DNA from: Actinomucor elegans
Lineage: Eukaryota > Mucoromycota > Mucoromycetes > Mucorales > Mucoraceae
Assembly (NCBI GenBank): GCA_026027325.1
Contig: JAMSLZ010000024.1
Span: forward strand, 62,001-126,000
Direction of reading: 5' to 3'
DNA length: 64,000 bases
Made by a program: the position numbers and the translations under genes. The notes below the pieces were generated by a model. It saw only the letters and a list, made by a program, of their open reading frames with translations. It did no database searches and had not been told where the DNA came from. This document shows, piece by piece, positions 1 to 11,053 of the stretch (position 1 is the first letter of the stretch; each line of letters begins with the position of its first letter).

Positions 1-71
1 CCATGAATTTCCATGAATTTCCATGAATTTCCATGAATTTCCATGAATTTCCATGAATTTCCATGAATTTC
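1..71. repeat. 10-bp tandem repeat (ccatgaattt)n at the left edge
   Basis: Seven head-to-tail copies of the 10-mer ccatgaattt start at base 1. The array is cut by the window edge, so its full length is unknown. It breaks down at about base 72, where the next unit reads ccgtg. It lies about 830 bases upstream of PMP3 and encodes nothing evident. Confidence 0.95.
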
Positions 72-832
72 CGTGTTCCAATGAGAGTGAGCTGAAAGTA
101 TATGGTATTGCAGGCTAACTTGAAATTCACTCATGGTGTTTCAAGACGATTCATCTTTGCCAGCCAATAAGCGACGTTTTTATTTAATTCTTCCTATCGC
201 TAGGTCTCAACATATTTAATCTCGCATCTGATCCCTTCAACATGTTTATAATAAGATAATACATCTACTAGATTGTATTTAGGCTAAAGTGTAAATACAT
301 TACAATAATCAGTTTCAACTCATTAAAACTATATTTTTAAATCTATAAATCTCTGATATATCTGAACTAATGATCGAAAGTCACATCTGATTAGCAACGC
401 ATATTCAGAATGGGTTGTCGCATCTATTAAATGCTTTTGTTTAACATGGCATATTCAATATATTATATTTGTGAATAGTTACGAATTAAAGTATTCTGCT
501 TAGCACGCCTCTCAGCCTACATTTTAATAGCTGAATTTTATTTTCTCATTTTTTCCCTCAACTTTTTCCAAAATATTTTCTCAATCAACCAACAAAACTA
601 TTCTCATTTTAGAATTTAAAATTCTTATTTTAATTGAAAGAATTTTTCATTTATTTAGAAAAGTTTGTAGCCCGTGACGACTTTATGTTTTAAAGTTAAC
701 GCTTAGGATAGCACATCATTATGAAAGCAAAGTGTCATTTTGCACCGAGTGAGCTTAAAAAAAAAAAGAAAGGATGTAACAGTAATGATATCATGACTAT
801 TAATATCGCGGAACCAGTGGCGCACACAGCAA
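72..832. other. AT-rich intergenic stretch upstream of PMP3
   Basis: I see no gene here. The sequence is AT-rich with stop codons in every frame, and it contains an A10 run near 758-768. It presumably holds the promoter of PMP3. Confidence 0.6.
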
Positions 833-840
833 TATAAAAA
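833..840 (+). promoter_or_regulatory. TATA box of PMP3
   Basis: The octamer tataaaaa sits 63 bases before the PMP3 start codon and is followed by a pyrimidine-rich leader. This is the normal arrangement for a strongly expressed fungal gene. The assignment rests on position and sequence only. Confidence 0.55.
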
Positions 841-902
841 GGTCCTTTTGCAAGTCTTTTTTGTCTTTTTTACTTTTTCTACTTTATCAAAATCTTTTAA
901 AA

Positions 903-1253
903 ATGGCTTTCACTGCTTCCGATATCATTAAAATTGTTGCTGGTAAGTGTGTTTATAGATGGTGCCTCTTGGCAAAAAGATATTGAATGCTTTGTGTGTA
1001 TAGCTGTCGTCTTGCCTCCTCTCGGTGTCTTCCTTGAAAGAGGTAAATAAAGTATATTAAAGTACGCGCTTCTAGTGCTTAAACAGGTTTTTGTTAGGTT
1101 GTAACTGTGACCTTGCTATCAACATTGCCTTGACCTGTCTTGGTTTCATTCCTGGAATTGGTAAGTACCTCTCTTTTGATTTGAGTAAGTTAGGGTATAC
1201 TGATACTTCCCTTCATCATAGTCCACGCTCTCTATATTATTCTCAAGTATTAA
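903..1253 (+). CDS. PMP3: Plasma membrane proteolipid 3 (Pmp3/UPF0057), 57 aa
   Basis: Small hydrophobic protein of the plasma membrane that in yeast affects membrane potential and cation tolerance. Four exons, 903-942, 1004-1042, 1098-1160 and 1222-1253, join in phase to 57 codons plus stop. The product has two transmembrane segments: one carries VVLPPLGVFLERG (about residues 15-27) and the second is IALTCLGFIPGIVHALYIIL (about 33-54). PPxGVF and the GxIPGIxHALYII stretch are the family signatures, and the length fits the usual 50-60 aa. All three introns are 55-61 nt with GTAAGT/GTAAAT-like donors. The open frame that runs through the third intron is a read-through artefact. A TATA box lies 63 bases upstream. 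Confidence 0.93.
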
Positions 1254-1809
1254 ACAAGCATGCTTGGCCCTTTTTTTTAAACATAAATGTAGCATACTTT
1301 AATACATAATTATTTCTTTTCTATTTAACATGTATACCAATAAAACAATCTTGTTGTGACAAAAGTAAACCATTTATATTCGCCAACCTACGTCAAAAAG
1401 GAACGCTCTGTATCTTGAAACACAGGGATTTCTATGATCATACTACAGTGGAGAACTCGTTTAAAATGGCAAGTTTCCGTTTATACGGAACCTTGTTATA
1501 CACAAAAAAGTTGTGAAACCATCCCTACCTTGCTATCTGCATATTGTTTCTGAAACGTAGCATCCTTCAGAGAATTGTATCTGGTGCTTGGGCACCTTAT
1601 CAAAACAAGGATAAGCCTAGAAAAGGGACCATGTATGCATCCCAATAGATAAATGCTGCTTATTAATAAAACTGGATCTGTAAAATAAAAATAAAAATAA
1701 AAAAGCTTTAGTATGAAAATAATAGAGAAGGTGGACTTTTATTATGATTATGATTATGATTATATATTATACAGGTAAAATAGAAGTATATTATACAAAA
1801 ACCTATTAT
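1254..1809. other. Intergenic region with ATTATG microsatellite
   Basis: This is the stretch between the convergent PMP3 and the unknown gene at 1810-2373. A short tandem run of attatg/attatt units lies at about 1740-1770, and an A-rich run at 1683-1703. I see no gene. Confidence 0.6.
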
Positions 1810-2373
1810 TTATGAGCTATAGCTTTCTAAGAGCTGCTCAAATTCTCTTTCAGACTCTTGATCAGCAATTATGATTGCATCTCCCAATATATCGTTCACC
1901 AGTCTTGCTAATCCAATACTACTAGGTTTTATTGATTTCAGACGTTCGTCTTCTCTGATTCGAAGCGAATCGATGTCAACTGAAGTTCTAGGCGTATATT
2001 GTGGTGTCAGTATCGGCGAAGAAAAGGCAAAACTAACTGGTTGCTGTTGAAATCCACTTTGGCTTGATAAACAAGAGTGTATAGATTCGGGCGGCGCAAT
2101 GATTTCAGTCTTTTCATCGTTGAAAGGTGTAGTGATTTCGACTTTTTCGTCGTTAAAATGTTCGTTATCGTAAGATACAGTAAACCATGCTTGCACTTGA
2201 AGGCTTTGCCGTTTGAGTTGCTTTGCTTTTTTGGATATTGTGTTCCATCTTTGTTTTTTAGATGCTGGGCTATGTGAGTTGGTACAGGCTACAGATGTTT
2301 CTAATACAGGCTCTTTGCAGTTTTGTGGTTGTAATAAGATACGCGATATACGATTCAATATCTTGTGGCCCAT
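1810..2373 (-). CDS. Uncharacterised 187-aa protein
   Basis: I do not recognise this protein. The open frame extends further upstream, but I chose the ATG at 2373 because it is directly preceded on the minus strand by a long pyrimidine-rich leader and because the codons upstream look non-coding. The product starts MGHKILNRIS and has a basic stretch at about residues 38-58 (SKKQRWNTISKKAKQLKRQ). It contains a short internal repeat, FNDEKVEI/FNDEKTEI, about 11 residues apart. A Ser/Pro/Gln-rich segment follows, and an acidic C-terminus ends in ESEREFEQLLESYSS. There is no signal peptide or membrane segment. It may be a nuclear or cytosolic regulatory protein, but that is inference. Confidence 0.5.
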   Translation of the reverse strand: MGHKILNRISRILLQPQNCKEPVLETSVACTNSHSPASKKQRWNTISKKAKQLKRQSLQVQAWFTVSYDNEHFNDEKVEITTPFNDEKTEIIAPPESIHSCLSSQSGFQQQPVSFAFSSPILTPQYTPRTSVDIDSLRIREDERLKSIKPSSIGLARLVNDILGDAIIIADQESEREFEQLLESYSS

Positions 2374-2929
2374 AGTGAAAAAGAAAGAAGAAAGAAATGC
2401 AAAATATGATCCTTGCAGATATATACAAATATATAGCATGTTATGAACTGCAACAAGGCGTAATGGTAGTAGATTTAGTTTCATTTCCCTGACCAGATAC
2501 ATGGCATTGCACATATCTTTGTTTATTAGAACAATAGGTGCATGTATTCTTATTCCATTCTCTTGAGATATATACGCCCTTTCCGTAGTAAAAAAACGAG
2601 TATTCATCTCTAATACAATATTGCCACTTTAAGCGAACTGCAAGGAGTCCATAGCATCTAACTAGACGGACAGTTGTATGATGCTTCAACTCCTAGGATA
2701 ATCATAATTAATCTTACTTTTTTCATATAAATCCAGTCCCTCATTGCCACCCTAAATCAGACACCAATCCGACGATTAGTGTAGGGCACGATCAACCAAC
2801 GAGAGAGTATGTACTTGACAGCCCTGCTTGAAATTTTTACGCAGCTAAAAAAAAATAGTGACTTCCTTCTCAATCCAAATAGCTTACCATTTTGCTACGT
2901 AGCTGCATCCCTCTTTCATTATCTAAACC
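2374..2929. other. Divergent promoter region
   Basis: This lies between two divergently transcribed genes, the unknown 187-aa gene on the minus strand and the mitochondrial-type protein on the plus strand. Small open frames cross it on both strands, but none has protein-like composition. Confidence 0.5.
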
Positions 2930-3472
2930 ATGCTTTACCGTATCATTCAAAAAGCCACTCTTCCAGCAACCCGTCAACTTTTTTTGAGCGCTCATCGCGT
3001 TCATTTTAAACGTGCGGTGCTACCTGCATTTGCGCTTCCCAAAAACTTGCACACGAGTGCACCTAAACTCTTTGCTTCCTCGCACGATTGGCAACAACCT
3101 CCCCAACACCCGCTCATTGACAAGATTCAACAGCATCCACACATTATGCAGCAATTAGTTGACTTTACAGCATTATTGCAATCCAAAGGTGTGGATGTCT
3201 CGGGAAAACAACCCAGTTTTATGCAAATCATGAAGGTCATGAATGATCCCGAGATCAAAGAAAAGGTACAAAAGTTGGCTCAAGATATGCAAACTGCTGG
3301 TATCCAATTGGATATGAGTACCATTCAGGAATTGCAGTCTAACTTTAGTAACTTATCTCCAGCACCCGAGAATATCATCAATGAAAAATCAGAGGATCAA
3401 AAACAGCAGGAAGAAGAACACGGTAGAAAGAGAGGTGTCATGAATAGAGTGAAAGGCTTGTTTAAGAAATAA
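2930..3472 (+). CDS. Putative mitochondrial protein of unknown function, 180 aa, intronless
   Basis: The first 45 residues are rich in Arg, Leu, Ser and His with no acidic residue (MLYRIIQKATLPATRQLF...). The stretch around FKRAVLPAF...NLHTSAPKL looks like a cleavable mitochondrial presequence. Residues about 60-135 form a helical domain with HPLIDKIQQHPHIMQQLVDF and a MNDPEIKEKVQKLAQDMQ stretch. That stretch resembles the short helical repeats of STI1-like domains, where a DP motif precedes amphipathic helices. The C-terminus is highly charged and ends MNRVKGLFKK. The stop lies only 10 bases from the stop of convergent NAF1. The mitochondrial location is inferred; the function is unknown. 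Confidence 0.75.
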   Translation: MLYRIIQKATLPATRQLFLSAHRVHFKRAVLPAFALPKNLHTSAPKLFASSHDWQQPPQHPLIDKIQQHPHIMQQLVDFTALLQSKGVDVSGKQPSFMQIMKVMNDPEIKEKVQKLAQDMQTAGIQLDMSTIQELQSNFSNLSPAPENIINEKSEDQKQQEEEHGRKRGVMNRVKGLFKK

Positions 3473-3482
3473 ATCTAGATCT

Positions 3483-5053
3483 TTATTGTTGTTCTTTCTT
3501 TATCTCGAGTTCTGATAAAGGTGGTGGAGGTTCTGAAAATAAGGAATAGGTACTATTGTTAGTAGTAGTAGTAGCTGGTTGAGCTGTACTGGTAGTAGCG
3601 GCTTCTGCTGCAGCAGGTGCACGTAAATTTGTAGGTAATTGACCGCCATAGGACTGGAATAAAGCAGACACTAAATCTGCTGGACTCTGATAATTTTGCT
3701 GTCCCTGCTGCGATTGTTGAGGCTGACCATAAACTGGTTGATTGTTAGTATAAGATAGTTGCTGACCGTAAGTTGGCTGGCTATTATTATAAGAGGGTTG
3801 CTGTTGGCCATATGCTGGCCGAGATTGCTGTTGATATTGATTAGCGTAGGATGGTTGTGGACGCCTATTAGTATTGCTGTTACTATAATCATCTAATAGA
3901 TCGGCATAGCTTTGCTGTTGACGAGGTGGAATACTAGATGGTTGAGACGCTTCATAATCAGCTAAAGCAGAATCGAAATCACGAGCCAGTTGTCTCGCGG
4001 GTCTCTTTTGCTGCCGTTTATTGAATTTGTTGGGCTGTTGAGAGTCTTGGCCGGTAGTGCTATTGTTATTCCCCTTCTTTTTCCTATTGCACGTTAAATG
4101 GTTAACAATGATACTAGTCTTTCTAGACAAATACTTACATTTTGGCCGATTTTTTGTATTCCCTTTCTTTCTCGTCATCGGAGAACTCCAGTTCCTATCA
4201 ATCAAACCCAAGATTAATTTTTGCAGCTTGATCTAATAGTTCATCAACTTACATCCTCACTAGCTTCTTCATCAAATGCATTTGATGCATCGGTATACTT
4301 GAGCTGCTTTAGTTTTTCCGTTTCTACGATCTTTGTCTTTTCATAGTCGGGCACATAGAACACAGCATCACCAACTTTACACTTGATATCCTTACTGTCA
4401 TTGAAACGCACAGAATAATAGGGGCGTGCTACTGGTCCAAACGTCTCAAACACTTCACCCATCACCTGTCTATCCTCATAGACCAATAAAGACCCTTGGT
4501 CCAATGTACTGAACTCGCTATTTGGTCTACAATGAATCACTACTACGCTCTCAATAACTTGAAAAACGGTGCCAGCCAAAATAAGTGTCGTTTCAGGTTT
4601 TACTTGATAATCTGGCTTCTCCACAACAACATCCACGATTTCATTGGCAGTTTTAACTATACCATCAGGAAACAATTCATCTTCTTCATCATCCTTTTTC
4701 TTGTTTTTGGTATCCACTTTTTCATCTTCCGAGCTTTCGTCTTCATCTTCTTCACTACTACTGCTACTATCATCATCTGAAGAAAGTTCCAAGTCGCTAC
4801 TTTCATAACCTTGATCTGCTTGTTTTCCTGCAATAGCAGCATCAATATTATCCTCCAAATCCATCTGAGTAAAAAGGATATTAATATGACAGCAAGTAAA
4901 TAAAAAGGTGTATCTTACTTCTTCGATTTTTATTTCAGATTCATTGGTAGTTTCAGTCTTAGTTTCGACTGACTTTGTTAGAGGCTGTGCTGCCATATCT
5001 TGTTGTGCAAATTCACTTGCTATTTCAAGATCATTGGGGATTTGGGTGGTCAT
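3483..5053 (-). CDS. NAF1: H/ACA ribonucleoprotein assembly factor Naf1, 467 aa
   Basis: Naf1 binds nascent H/ACA snoRNPs in the nucleus through dyskerin/Cbf5 and is later replaced by Gar1. Exons 5053-4919, 4864-4253, 4194-4139 and 4083-3483 join in phase to 467 codons plus stop. Residues about 66-108 are a Ser/Asp/Glu-rich acidic stretch. Residues about 135-219 are the Gar1/Naf1 core: TLILAGTVFQVIESVVVI, then GSLLVYEDRQVMGEVFETFGPV and VGDAVFYVPDY. After a basic segment the tail (about 300-440) is Gln/Asn/Tyr/Pro-rich with repeated QPSY/QPTYGQQ units and ends in a charged stretch. Donors are GTAAGA or GTAAGT. The 3' end nearly abuts the gene at 2930-3472. Confidence 0.92.
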
Positions 5054-6120
5054 GGTTACGAGTATGAAATGAAAAAAATATTCCTTTCGAAATGCTTAAA
5101 GCAGTTCCCAATCTGCTTGAAAAACAGTCCTCATAACAAGTCACTTTGGCAGTCTTATTGGCGATGATGAATTCTGAAATGCCTGATTGGTAGCGGAGAT
5201 TGAATAAAGCGGTTTCTCTTTTTAGTAATTGACTTCTCTCCATTGTTTAAATAAAGAACCCAGCAGAGATAGATCAATTTGGGTTAACAAAGCTGTATAT
5301 AAATTTGCTGCACGTTGAATGCTATAAACAGTAGATTCCTTTGTGTATTAATTCCGAAAGGTATACTCAAATTACATGTATTTTATGTTGTAATGATATA
5401 TGGAGATTTTATTATAGATATAGCTGTACAAAAAATCTTTGTTTAAATTATTCTGCCCTAAAAATGCTTTTTTATTATAAATGATAGCTTCGAAAACCCG
5501 TTAGCATCATGTAAAAAGGTCAAGGCTAGTCATTAGAGCTAGTCCATTGATTGTACTGTAAAAATAAAACAGTCACTATGATTGGTAAGCGGCAATTAAA
5601 CCAATTCAGTATGAGTTTTTGAATTCAAAGTGATTTGTGTGCAACTAGATATAGTGTTTTAATTAAGTTTTTTTTGCATTTTTTATCGTGTAAACATAGT
5701 ATTCATCTCTAATATAAAAAATAATGAGTTAGTTTTGAAAAATATAATTTTCTGGCTTCTTTTTTTTTCGCTAACCACTCAATTTAATTCTATCGAAAAA
5801 AAAAGACACTAAAATTATCCTAGTATGCCATAGGGGTAATAAATATCACTTGGTATTATAAACAATAGATTACCAGAATTTGGAAAAATAGGTCTCCATA
5901 GAGGGCTCTCCATTGAGAAAAAGTAAAGTGTAGATTCTGTTGTGACAGCTTTTTTTTCGAAATCGCGTCCTTTTATCACATATTTTTGGGAGATAGGACA
6001 AAAAGCCATTTTATATCTATATTACAATCCCACTCTACTTATACTACCCTTTTATACGTTATCATAACAACAACAGCCCCCCCCCCCTTCATAACGCACT
6101 TATATTAACCGATTTGTAAC
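5054..6120. other. Divergent NAF1/EXO1 intergenic region
   Basis: This is 1.07 kb between the NAF1 start (minus) and the EXO1 start (plus). Short open frames on the minus strand (5031-5243, 5815-6009) have no recognisable content. An 11-base run of C lies at 6077-6087, about 33 bases before the EXO1 ATG, which stands out in such AT-rich DNA. Confidence 0.6.
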
Positions 6121-7758
6121 ATGGGAATCGAAGGCTTATTACCTTTGCTTAAACCAATCCAACGTCAAGTTCATATTAAAGATTACAGTGGTAAAGCTGT
6201 TGCAATTGATGGTCATTGTATTCTTCATCGTGGCGCGTATGGAGCAGCTACTGCTCTCGCTGAAGGGGTTGATACAGACACGTATGTATACAATCTGTCC
6301 ATTGTGTCACTCCATTTAAAATCGCATTTATAGTTATGTCACTCACTTCATGCATTACGTTGGTTTGCTCAAATTCAATGGTGTAACGCCTATTGTTGTG
6401 TTTGATGGTTTGCCACTACCAATTAAAAAGATAACGAATGATCAACGTGCCAAGTAAGTCTTTTAAGGTAACAAGCCAAGCGTATCCTACAGCTTCTAAA
6501 CATACAATTAGGCAACGTAAGGAGCAACTCCAGTTGGGCCGCAAGTTGCAAATGCAAGGTGATCGCGTTGGTGCCGAAAAATGCTTCCAGCAAGCCATTA
6601 CTATTACTTCTGATATGATTCGTAAAGTCATCTTGGTGAGTTGCTTTGATTATTTGATATCTAAATCACCAGGCGCTAATTTCTTTGTTTCGTTTAGAAA
6701 CTAATGAAAGAGAAAGTACAGTGTATTGTCGCTCCTTATGAGGCCGATGCACAACTCGCATATCTTATGAAAACTAGCAAAGTTGAAGCAGTCATAACTG
6801 AAGATTCCGATCTTATCGCCTTTGGTTGTACCAAACTGATTTACAAGATGGATCGCTTTGGCAGAGGTATTGAAATCAATCAAAAAGATATCTTTACCAA
6901 TTTCAGTATTGGTTTGCAACTATTCAGTCCTGATATTTTGCGACACGCTTGTATTGCATCTGGATGTGATTACCTGCCTTCTTTGAGAGGCATTGGATTG
7001 AAAACTTCTATCGTTGCCTTCAAACGCTATAGTGATACCGAAAATGTAAGTAGTAAACAATCTACTTTGCTCATCTCTTTGCGCTAACAAACCATAATTA
7101 GGCCTTGCAATGTTTGAAACGAAATATCAACAAGCGATGGATTCCTACTGATTACGATATTAAATTTCAACAAGCCAACATTGCATTTCTTCATCAATGG
7201 GTTTATGACATGGACGAAACAGATTATGTACGATTGAATCCTCTACCTAAAGACATGACCGAGTCTGATATCAATTTCCTTGGCAAAAAACCTGTGGTCA
7301 AAGATCTAACTTTGCTACGTGTCAACAAGATCATTCCCAAGAAGAAGGACGAGACAAAGTCAGTAAGCGAGTCTACTTCTGCCACTGTTTCCATAGATAA
7401 AGCAACCACACTCATTGCACCTGCGTCTTGTATCGTGTCAAGCATTACCCAGCAAGTCATTGCATATATCGACAGTGTTAAAGAAAACATTGAACCTCAC
7501 GATTATCATGCAAGATACCATACAACAGTCAAAAGCCCATTCACTTCCAATGATACCAACAAGGACACCAGTAGGGACACCAGTAAGGACGTCAGCAAGG
7601 ACACCAGAAAGAAGCAAGAGCTTACTGTCAATACCCCTGATATGAATGCCATTCAAAGAAAAAGGCGCTACGAATTTCTATTTGACACGCAATCACCACC
7701 ACCGCCAGCCGACAGAAATAATGGTCGCCGCAAGCGATGCATTGTGTCTTTATACTAA
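6121..7758 (+). CDS. EXO1: Exonuclease 1 (XPG/RAD2 family 5' nuclease), 469 aa
   Basis: 5'-3' exonuclease and flap nuclease acting in mismatch repair, end resection and recombination in the nucleus. Exons 6121-6281, 6334-6453, 6512-6635, 6698-7045 and 7102-7758 join in phase. The start [13 protein letters not shown] is the invariant N-terminus of the family. Active-site carboxylates are in place: D30 (VAID), D78 (VVFDGLP), E150 and D152 (APYEADAQ), D171 and D173 (TEDSDL), and D226 ([13 protein letters not shown], in the helix-2-turn-helix). The catalytic part ends at about residue 330. The remaining tail is short, contains a KDTS-type repeat at 7561-7611 and ends with a basic RKRC segment. 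At 469 aa it is far shorter than yeast or human EXO1 (700-850 aa). Confidence 0.93.
7561..7611 (+). repeat. 12-bp tandem repeat inside EXO1 (KDTS-type)
   Basis: Four imperfect 12-bp units encode [12 protein letters not shown] and KDTR in the disordered EXO1 tail. This is a coding minisatellite and a likely site of length variation among strains. Confidence 0.8.
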
Positions 7759-8072
7759 ACCATAAAAGATACCGTACTGTATATAATAATCACTAAGTTA
7801 TTAATTGTAGATAATAAAAAACCAAAAAAAAAGGACGTTATATATATATATATATTCAGGTTTAATACAGGTGCAGCATGAGCTAAGTAACAGGTCACTA
7901 TCAACGACAGTCATGGAATTGAAAATAGTACACTAAAGCGTAGTTATCACTCATTAATCATTTGAACACAATTTAGCCCATCTTCAATATCTAAATTGTT
8001 CTCTATTAGCTTTTATGCACCCAAAAAAAACATGTATATTAAACCATATGGAATAATGTCATATTATGAACC
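7759..8072. other. Intergenic, with TA microsatellite
   Basis: This is the 3' region of EXO1. A run of alternating TA lies at about 7839-7855. I see no gene. Confidence 0.55.
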
Positions 8073-9030
8073 ATGCCTAGCACGCAAGAAAAAATGATTC
8101 AAATGTATATCGCTACGATATGTCTCGATCTCTATTGGCTGTTGGCGAATGTATGTATGCGTATCATGAAATTGGATAGGTACATAAGCTTACTAATTAT
8201 TAATGTATTATAGATTCCTGTTAACGTGGGTATAGGGTTTGTTATCGCCCAACATAATCCTAGTATTGATAAGAAGATTTGTAATGCAATTCTTAGTCTC
8301 TATTCATATTTTGAAAACGGCGCATATCAAACAGGTAGCATGTGTTATCGATCGCGAAAACCCAGGTAAATTAAGCGGTTTTATATTCGCACCAAAATGT
8401 ATGTCCGTTGCTTTAGTATATCAGTTTCATGTAATAATGATACATTCTAGCTGGCACCTATGAAGGTGCTTTAGGTAATTCCTCAGATCAGGTCTTGGTC
8501 AAAAAATGTAATGCGGTGGCGACACCAGCAAACGGAATTCATAGCTACAGAGCTGTAAGTGTCAATTGCAACTTATTCAATGATTGTGGTGCAGAAGACA
8601 GTTGTACGCCCAGATCAAGTTCATTTGTTACCGCCACTACTATTACATAAGGCTCGACCACTGTGGCTGATATCATTGCTATATATATGCCTACTTTATC
8701 GCAACTATTACTACAGCGAGTGGCACCATCACTGGGACACAAGCCATCGTTGAGGATTATACAGCTCCCACAAGGATTATCATCATCCCACTAAATCATA
8801 AGCATCATCACTGCAAAGCCTCAAAAACGTATGATTGCGGCCATGAACAACATGATAGTATATTTATTCATTTATGCGAATATGACAATCATCGTCACAA
8901 GCTGGCAGAAAAAGCGGAGCGTGGTAATAGCTACCATAAGAAATACAAAGACAAAGACGATGGTTATGAAAAAGACTATAAAAATAGAGACAGAAAGATG
9001 ACAAGAACTATCATAACAACGACCAAATAA
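8073..9030 (+). CDS. Possible secreted protein of unknown function, about 221 aa
   Basis: I do not recognise this protein. Four exons, 8073-8150, 8214-8334, 8451-8603 and 8717-9030, join in phase to 221 codons plus stop. The first intron has a good GTATGT donor and a TACTAAT-like branch site. The second and third introns are chosen mainly because they keep phase. The N-terminus has a hydrophobic run (MYIATICLDLYWLLANIPV) that could be a signal peptide. The middle holds several cysteines (VSVNCNLFNDCGAED) followed by a Ser/Thr-rich SSGTITGT stretch. The C-terminal third is rich in His, Lys, Asp and Tyr (HKKYKDKDDGYEKDYKNRD). A strong alternative donor at 8555 (GTAAGT) does not reach the long last frame in phase, so a decayed gene is also possible. 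Confidence 0.4.
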
Positions 9031-11053
9031 AATAAATAGAGCCGTTGGTTAGATGGATGAATATAGAAAACATCGATAAGTCCGCCAAGAAAGCTCGATT
9101 GCCTATTATTTGTGGCATTTATCTATCTTTTTTTCTTCTTCCCTTCTTTGTTTTATAACAATGACACATTTCTAAAATGTATGGATGGATCTCTATTTAG
9201 CGACGCTTTATTCCTTCCTTAAGTTAATAACAATGGGAAGTTTAAACAGCAAAAACTATGGAGCTATTCATAATAAGGGAAGTGGTAAGCCCGATACAAG
9301 CACTACTGATTTCTGATATGCAAAAGTTCGACGTGGTCAAGCAATATAGGGAGTATGTCTCACTCAAAGGTATAGCTAGGTCATTTAAGCTTCTTTGAAA
9401 AAAATAGAACTATGTACTAGTCATTAGATGTGATATTAAGCTGAAGCAGTTGAGAAATATAGAGGAAAAATAGCCCACATTAATATGTGTTGATTTAACT
9501 ATAGCTACCACAGGAAAAAAGTAAGAGGGTCTATTAAAACTTCATAGAAATAATCAATTAAAACATAGCTGAACCAGAAATGAATAGCGCTTGATTAATG
9601 ATGTTTGATAGTTACTAAATCTTAAGTATATTTTCCAAGAAGAGCATTTTATTTATCTATATAACTATCACCACTATAAAAGTACACCATTTCTATTGGC
9701 CTATCGGTAATGGAAACCATTTGTGTGCGGCTGCTACTGCTCATGCAAATCTCATAATCAGGAACCAAATGTTTGGTATGAACTTGGATCCCCTTTTAAT
9801 ACCAAACATTTACCGATGGTTGCGATGTGGATTTAAAAAAAAAAATTAAGAATGAGATGGTGTAAGCATTGTTGCATACGCCCTTAAGCTTATTAAATTA
9901 ACCCATTTAATATACCCTTAAACTAATCTAACTATTGTTGATTAAATTGAGTTTTTTGAAGTTTTTAAAAATCTACCTATAATTTAAACATTTTGTATAC
10001 TAAAAAAAACCGGACAGAATACATAAATGTTGTCATAGATACATGACATTTACTCTATTAATTGATTGTCCCATAACAATGTTATCCTCGTGCTTCACAA
10101 TATATACAGATTTCGAAAACTTGGGCTTGGAGCCAGTTTCTTCAAAATCGATCATTTTCAACATTTCATGCTATATTTGATATCTAGTGACTACATATTC
10201 AAGATACACTGCTGTTTTCAGTGAAGCTGTTATTCGGTTAAAACATTACGAACGTTTTGTGTTTTAACAATTGATCGCAAATTTTGTATGTTTCCTGCAA
10301 GCTAAATATAATGCTCCATAGATTTTTCAATCACTCCCAATCAGGCAAGCAGTCCATTATCTGCTCAGAATAAAGTATTTTTCCTGCTATGTAGCATCTT
10401 TGTTCAAGTATATTCCACTCCATGTATTTTGTATATCAATAATTCCTTGAGAAATTAAAATCCATTTCATATAGACTAGAATTAATGGGGAGCAGATCTC
10501 TCAATCAATCTCGGTCCAATGTAACATCTAATGAGTAAATCATGCTCAGAATGTACTGCTGTATCTATTAGAATTTTTTTTATTAGAATGTAGATTATGC
10601 TGAATAGATTTTTTTTTCAATTGAAACTTGTCGTATCCATAAATTAGGACCATGTTTTTATGCATTTTTTCGGAGTGAAAGGCCTTCTATGGAGTTTCAT
10701 TTTTGCTGAGCACATATGCTTTGCCAAGCTATAACTCGAGATTTTCCAGAATTATGACCGAAAATAATCTATAATCGATATTCTAATAGCATTATTCTGA
10801 CAATACTGCGCGAGATAATGCTGTCATTCTATCACGTTACTCGTCTTATTGTTTGCTCAGCTTGGGTTGATTGGTTGCCGCAATGGCTTAAAATACGTAA
10901 TTTCTCTTTATCCGGGCTTTTTCCCGCTTAAAATGGAGTAGGACAACGACGGAGTTTTTGAGTGTATTATTTAAAGCTTGGGGGTTTCTTGTTTTCCATG
11001 TGTTTCGGTTTCTTTTTTTCTCTCTCTTACTTTTACAAAACAAAAAGATAACT
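9031..11053. other. 2-kb AT-rich intergenic region
   Basis: I find no supported gene. An ATG at 9233 opens MGSLNSKNYGAIHNKGS before a GTAAGC donor-like site. This looks like an N-myristoylation start, but no continuing exon could be found in phase. The last 100 bases before RVS167 are pyrimidine-rich, typical of a fungal promoter and leader. Confidence 0.55.

Noticed and set aside
9233..9284. MGSLNSKNYGAIHNKGS with a donor-like site, resembling an N-myristoylated start
   Set aside because: No downstream exon could be joined in phase, so a gene cannot be supported.
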